Shown here: positions 62,119 through 64,000 of the stretch, piece after piece
How positions within the stretch are numbered: position 1 is the first letter of the stretch
Layout: every line of letters starts with the position of its first letter
NCBI GenBank assembly: GCA_052318935.1
Contig: JBQRKO010000002.1
DNA: 64,000 nucleotides
Source of the DNA: Niallia sp052318935
GTDB taxonomy: Bacteria > Bacillota > Bacilli > Bacillales > Cytobacillaceae
Reading direction: 5' to 3' (one strand)
Position numbers and translations under genes: made by a program
Notes under the pieces: generated by a model
Databases searched by the model: none
Seen by the model: only the letters and a program-made list of their open reading frames with translations
Told to the model about the DNA's origin: nothing

Positions 62119-63429
62119 TTATTTTGTTATTACTTCATGTATTAATACAGGTGCTTCTACCCGATCGCTGCTAATTTTTATATGCTTATAAAGCCTCTTT
62201 TTGACATCTTCTATATCTTCTGAATTACTATATATGGTGACAAGTGATTCACCTGCTTCTATTTGATCGCCGATTTTTTTACGGAGAACTAAGCCGACAG
62301 CTAAATCAATTTCTGATTCTTTTGTTGCTCGCCCTGCACCAAGCAACATTGCAGCAGTTCCAATGCTGTCTGCTGTTATTTCAGCCACATATCCAGCTTC
62401 CTTAGCAGGCAGTTCAGATATATACTTGCTTTGCGGCAGTTTATCTGGTTGGTCTACAACTGAATCATCTCCACCTTGCGAACGTAAAAACAGTTTAAAC
62501 GTTTCAAGTGCTTTGCCATTGGCAATTGCTTCTTCCAGCATTTTTCTAGCATGTTCAATACTGTCCGCTTTTTCTGCTAGATAGACCATATGACTTCCAA
62601 GGGTTAAGCATAGCTCTGTTAAATCTTTTGGACCATTGCCTGTTAATGTATCGATTGCCTCTTTTACTTCTAATGCGTTGCCAACCGCAAATCCCAGCGG
62701 CTGGCTCATATCAGAAATAACAGCCATCGTTTTTCTGCCGACATTATTGCCTATCCGTACCATTGCTTCTGCTAACTCTCTTGAATCTTCTAATGTTTTC
62801 ATAAATGCACCAGCGCCTGTTTTAACATCCAAACAAATAGCATCTGCACCTGCAGCAATTTTTTTGCTCATAATGCTGCTTGCAATTAAAGGAATATTAT
62901 TAACCGTTGCTGTTACATCTCTTAAAGCATATAATTTTTTGTCCGCAGGCGTTAAATTCCCACTTTGGCCAATGACTGCAACTTTATTTTTATTCACAAG
63001 CTGAATAAACGCTTCTTTATCTATTTCGACATGAAATCCTTGAACTGATTCTAATTTATCAATGGTTCCACCAGTGTGCCCCAATCCTCGGCCGGACATT
63101 TTTGCCACTGGAACACCAAGTGATGCTACTAATGGCCCTAATACTAAAGTAGTAGTGTCGCCAACTCCACCTGTAGAATGCTTATCTACTTTTATTCCTT
63201 CTATTTCCGATAAATCAATGACATCACCGGAATGTACCATAGACATCGTTAAATCTGCACATTCCCTTTCTGTCATTCCCTGAAAAAAAACAGCCATCGT
63301 AAAGGCACTCATCTGATAATCTGGAATGGAGCCATCTGTATATCCGTTAATGATAAAAGAAATTTCTTCTTCCGTTAGTTCGAATCCATCTCTTTTTTTC
63401 TCGATTAAGTCAACCATTCGCATTTTCAT
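62119..63429 (-). CDS. pdp: Pyrimidine-nucleoside phosphorylase
   Basis: 436 residues. Family blocks KHSTGGVGDTTTLVLGPLVA (phosphate and pyrimidine binding), MSGRGLGHTGGTIDKLE, and IASSIMSKKIAAGADAICLD. Splits uridine and thymidine into base and (deoxy)ribose-1-phosphate. 24 bases downstream of the purine enzyme gene, so one salvage operon (probably drm-punA-pdp; drm beyond the window). Confidence 0.95.
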   Translation of the reverse strand: MKMRMVDLIEKKRDGFELTEEEISFIINGYTDGSIPDYQMSAFTMAVFFQGMTERECADLTMSMVHSGDVIDLSEIEGIKVDKHSTGGVGDTTTLVLGPLVASLGVPVAKMSGRGLGHTGGTIDKLESVQGFHVEIDKEAFIQLVNKNKVAVIGQSGNLTPADKKLYALRDVTATVNNIPLIASSIMSKKIAAGADAICLDVKTGAGAFMKTLEDSRELAEAMVRIGNNVGRKTMAVISDMSQPLGFAVGNALEVKEAIDTLTGNGPKDLTELCLTLGSHMVYLAEKADSIEHARKMLEEAIANGKALETFKLFLRSQGGDDSVVDQPDKLPQSKYISELPAKEAGYVAEITADSIGTAAMLLGAGRATKESEIDLAVGLVLRKKIGDQIEAGESLVTIYSNSEDIEDVKKRLYKHIKISSDRVEAPVLIHEVITK

Positions 63430-63453
63430 AATTAGTATCCCCTTTGCGATATA

Positions 63454-64000
63454 TTAGCCAATTTGTTTAATAAGTTCTTTTACATACAGAAGAAAATCAT
63501 TTTTTACTTTTTCCGTTGTTTCGATTACTTCTTCATGATTTAGCGGTTGATCCAAAATGCCAGCTGCCATATTCGAAATACAAGATATTCCTAGCACCTT
63601 CATTCCCGCATGTCTTGCCACGATTACTTCCGGAACCGTTGACATCCCAACAGCATCACCGCCAAGTGTTCTTATCATGCGAACTTCAGCTGGTGTTTCA
63701 TAAGAAGGACCTGTGTTGCCGACATATACTCCTTCTTGAATCGTCAATCCAATTTTAGTCGCTATTTCTCTAGCTGTTTTTCGTAATTCTTTGCAATACG
63801 CTTCTGACATATCAGGGAAACGTACGCCTAAGTTAGCATCATTCGGACCAATCAATGGATTGGTCCCCATATTATTTATGTGATCAGAAATTAGCATTAA
63901 ATTTCCTGGCAAATATGTTTCATTCACTCCACCTGCTGCATTCGTAACAATTAATGTTTCTACCCCAAGTTCTTTCATTACACGAACAGGAAAAGTTACT
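63454..64000 (-). CDS. punA: Purine-nucleoside phosphorylase, 3' part
   Basis: The frame continues past 64000 (codons VTFPVRVMKELG precede the first ATG), so only the C-terminal 180 or so residues are seen. Motifs: TNAAGGVN, MLISDHIN, YVGNTGPSYETPAEVRM, GMSTVPEVIVARHAGM. These fit the trimeric PNP (PupG/PunA) family. It cleaves guanosine and inosine with phosphate. Gene order with dacF is conserved in Bacillus (pupG-dacF), but pdp, the Eis-like gene, map and the IS element lie between here. Confidence 0.93.
   Translation of the reverse strand, partial: VTFPVRVMKELGVETLIVTNAAGGVNETYLPGNLMLISDHINNMGTNPLIGPNDANLGVRFPDMSEAYCKELRKTAREIATKIGLTIQEGVYVGNTGPSYETPAEVRMIRTLGGDAVGMSTVPEVIVARHAGMKVLGISCISNMAAGILDQPLNHEEVIETTEKVKNDFLLYVKELIKQIG

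Noticed and set aside
1..64000. CRISPR array, tRNA or rRNA genes
   Set aside because: No regularly spaced short repeats with unique spacers, and no tRNA cloverleaf or rRNA stretches were noticed. The 122-bp tandem at 56579 is a simple duplication.

Overview
The window is an AT-rich chromosomal segment of an endospore-forming Bacillota, family Bacillaceae. Evidence: a full set of sporulation and germination genes (sleB-ypeB, cotJABC, dacB-spmA-spmB, spoVA genes, dacF-spoIIAA-spoIIAB-sigF), Bacillus-type ribosome binding sites, and gene order that follows the Bacillus subtilis block from ypfD/cmk through gudB, ypbB-H, fer, resABCDE-sigX, scpAB, lysA, spoVA and sigF to the nucleoside phosphorylases. 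Species cannot be named from the sequence alone.

Layout. 1-7.6 kb: rpsA-like gene (partial), cmk, ypfB, the c-di-GMP receptor motI, germination pair ypeB/sleB, site-1 protease prsW, bacillithiol disulfide reductase ypdA. 7.9-18.4 kb: gudB, mecB, ypbG, a cotJABC operon, ypbF/E/D, recS, ypbB and ferredoxin. 18.5-26.4 kb: riboflavin transporter ribU under an FMN riboswitch, serA, a sulfate ABC operon and an M23 peptidase. 26.9-35.4 kb: sigX-rsiX, resDE, a decayed resC, intact resB and resA, rluB. 36-47.8 kb: spmB/spmA/dacB, then a cassette not expected from conserved synteny (DUF4097 lipoprotein, ABC exporter, divergent two-component system, long superoxide dismutase, a deleted IS4-type element, a coiled-coil ORF), then scpB/scpA. 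48.3-58 kb: ypuF-like, orphan ribT, lysA, a short spoVA operon, and the sigF operon with dacF. 58.2-64 kb: an IS607-like element with a broken recombinase but intact TnpB, methionine aminopeptidase, an Eis-like acetyltransferase and two nucleoside phosphorylases (the last partial).

The most distinctive feature is heavy colonisation of intergenic gaps by short repeats. Two families (A, about 97-184 bp; B, about 205-209 bp) have terminal inverted repeats and 8-bp target duplications, perfect in seven of nine complete copies. They therefore look like MITEs moved in trans. They share a GC-rich foldable core. A third family (D, about 122 bp) lacks obvious target duplications but has paired segments that covary between copies, so its fold appears to be conserved. 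Two A/B copies sit exactly on stop codons.

Gene-content anomalies: resC is a multiply frameshifted, internally deleted pseudogene beside intact resA/resB; spoVAC, spoVAD and spoVAEb are absent from the spoVA operon; ribT survives without a rib operon while ribU keeps its riboswitch; and a TnpB gene persists next to a 54-residue stub of its serine recombinase.
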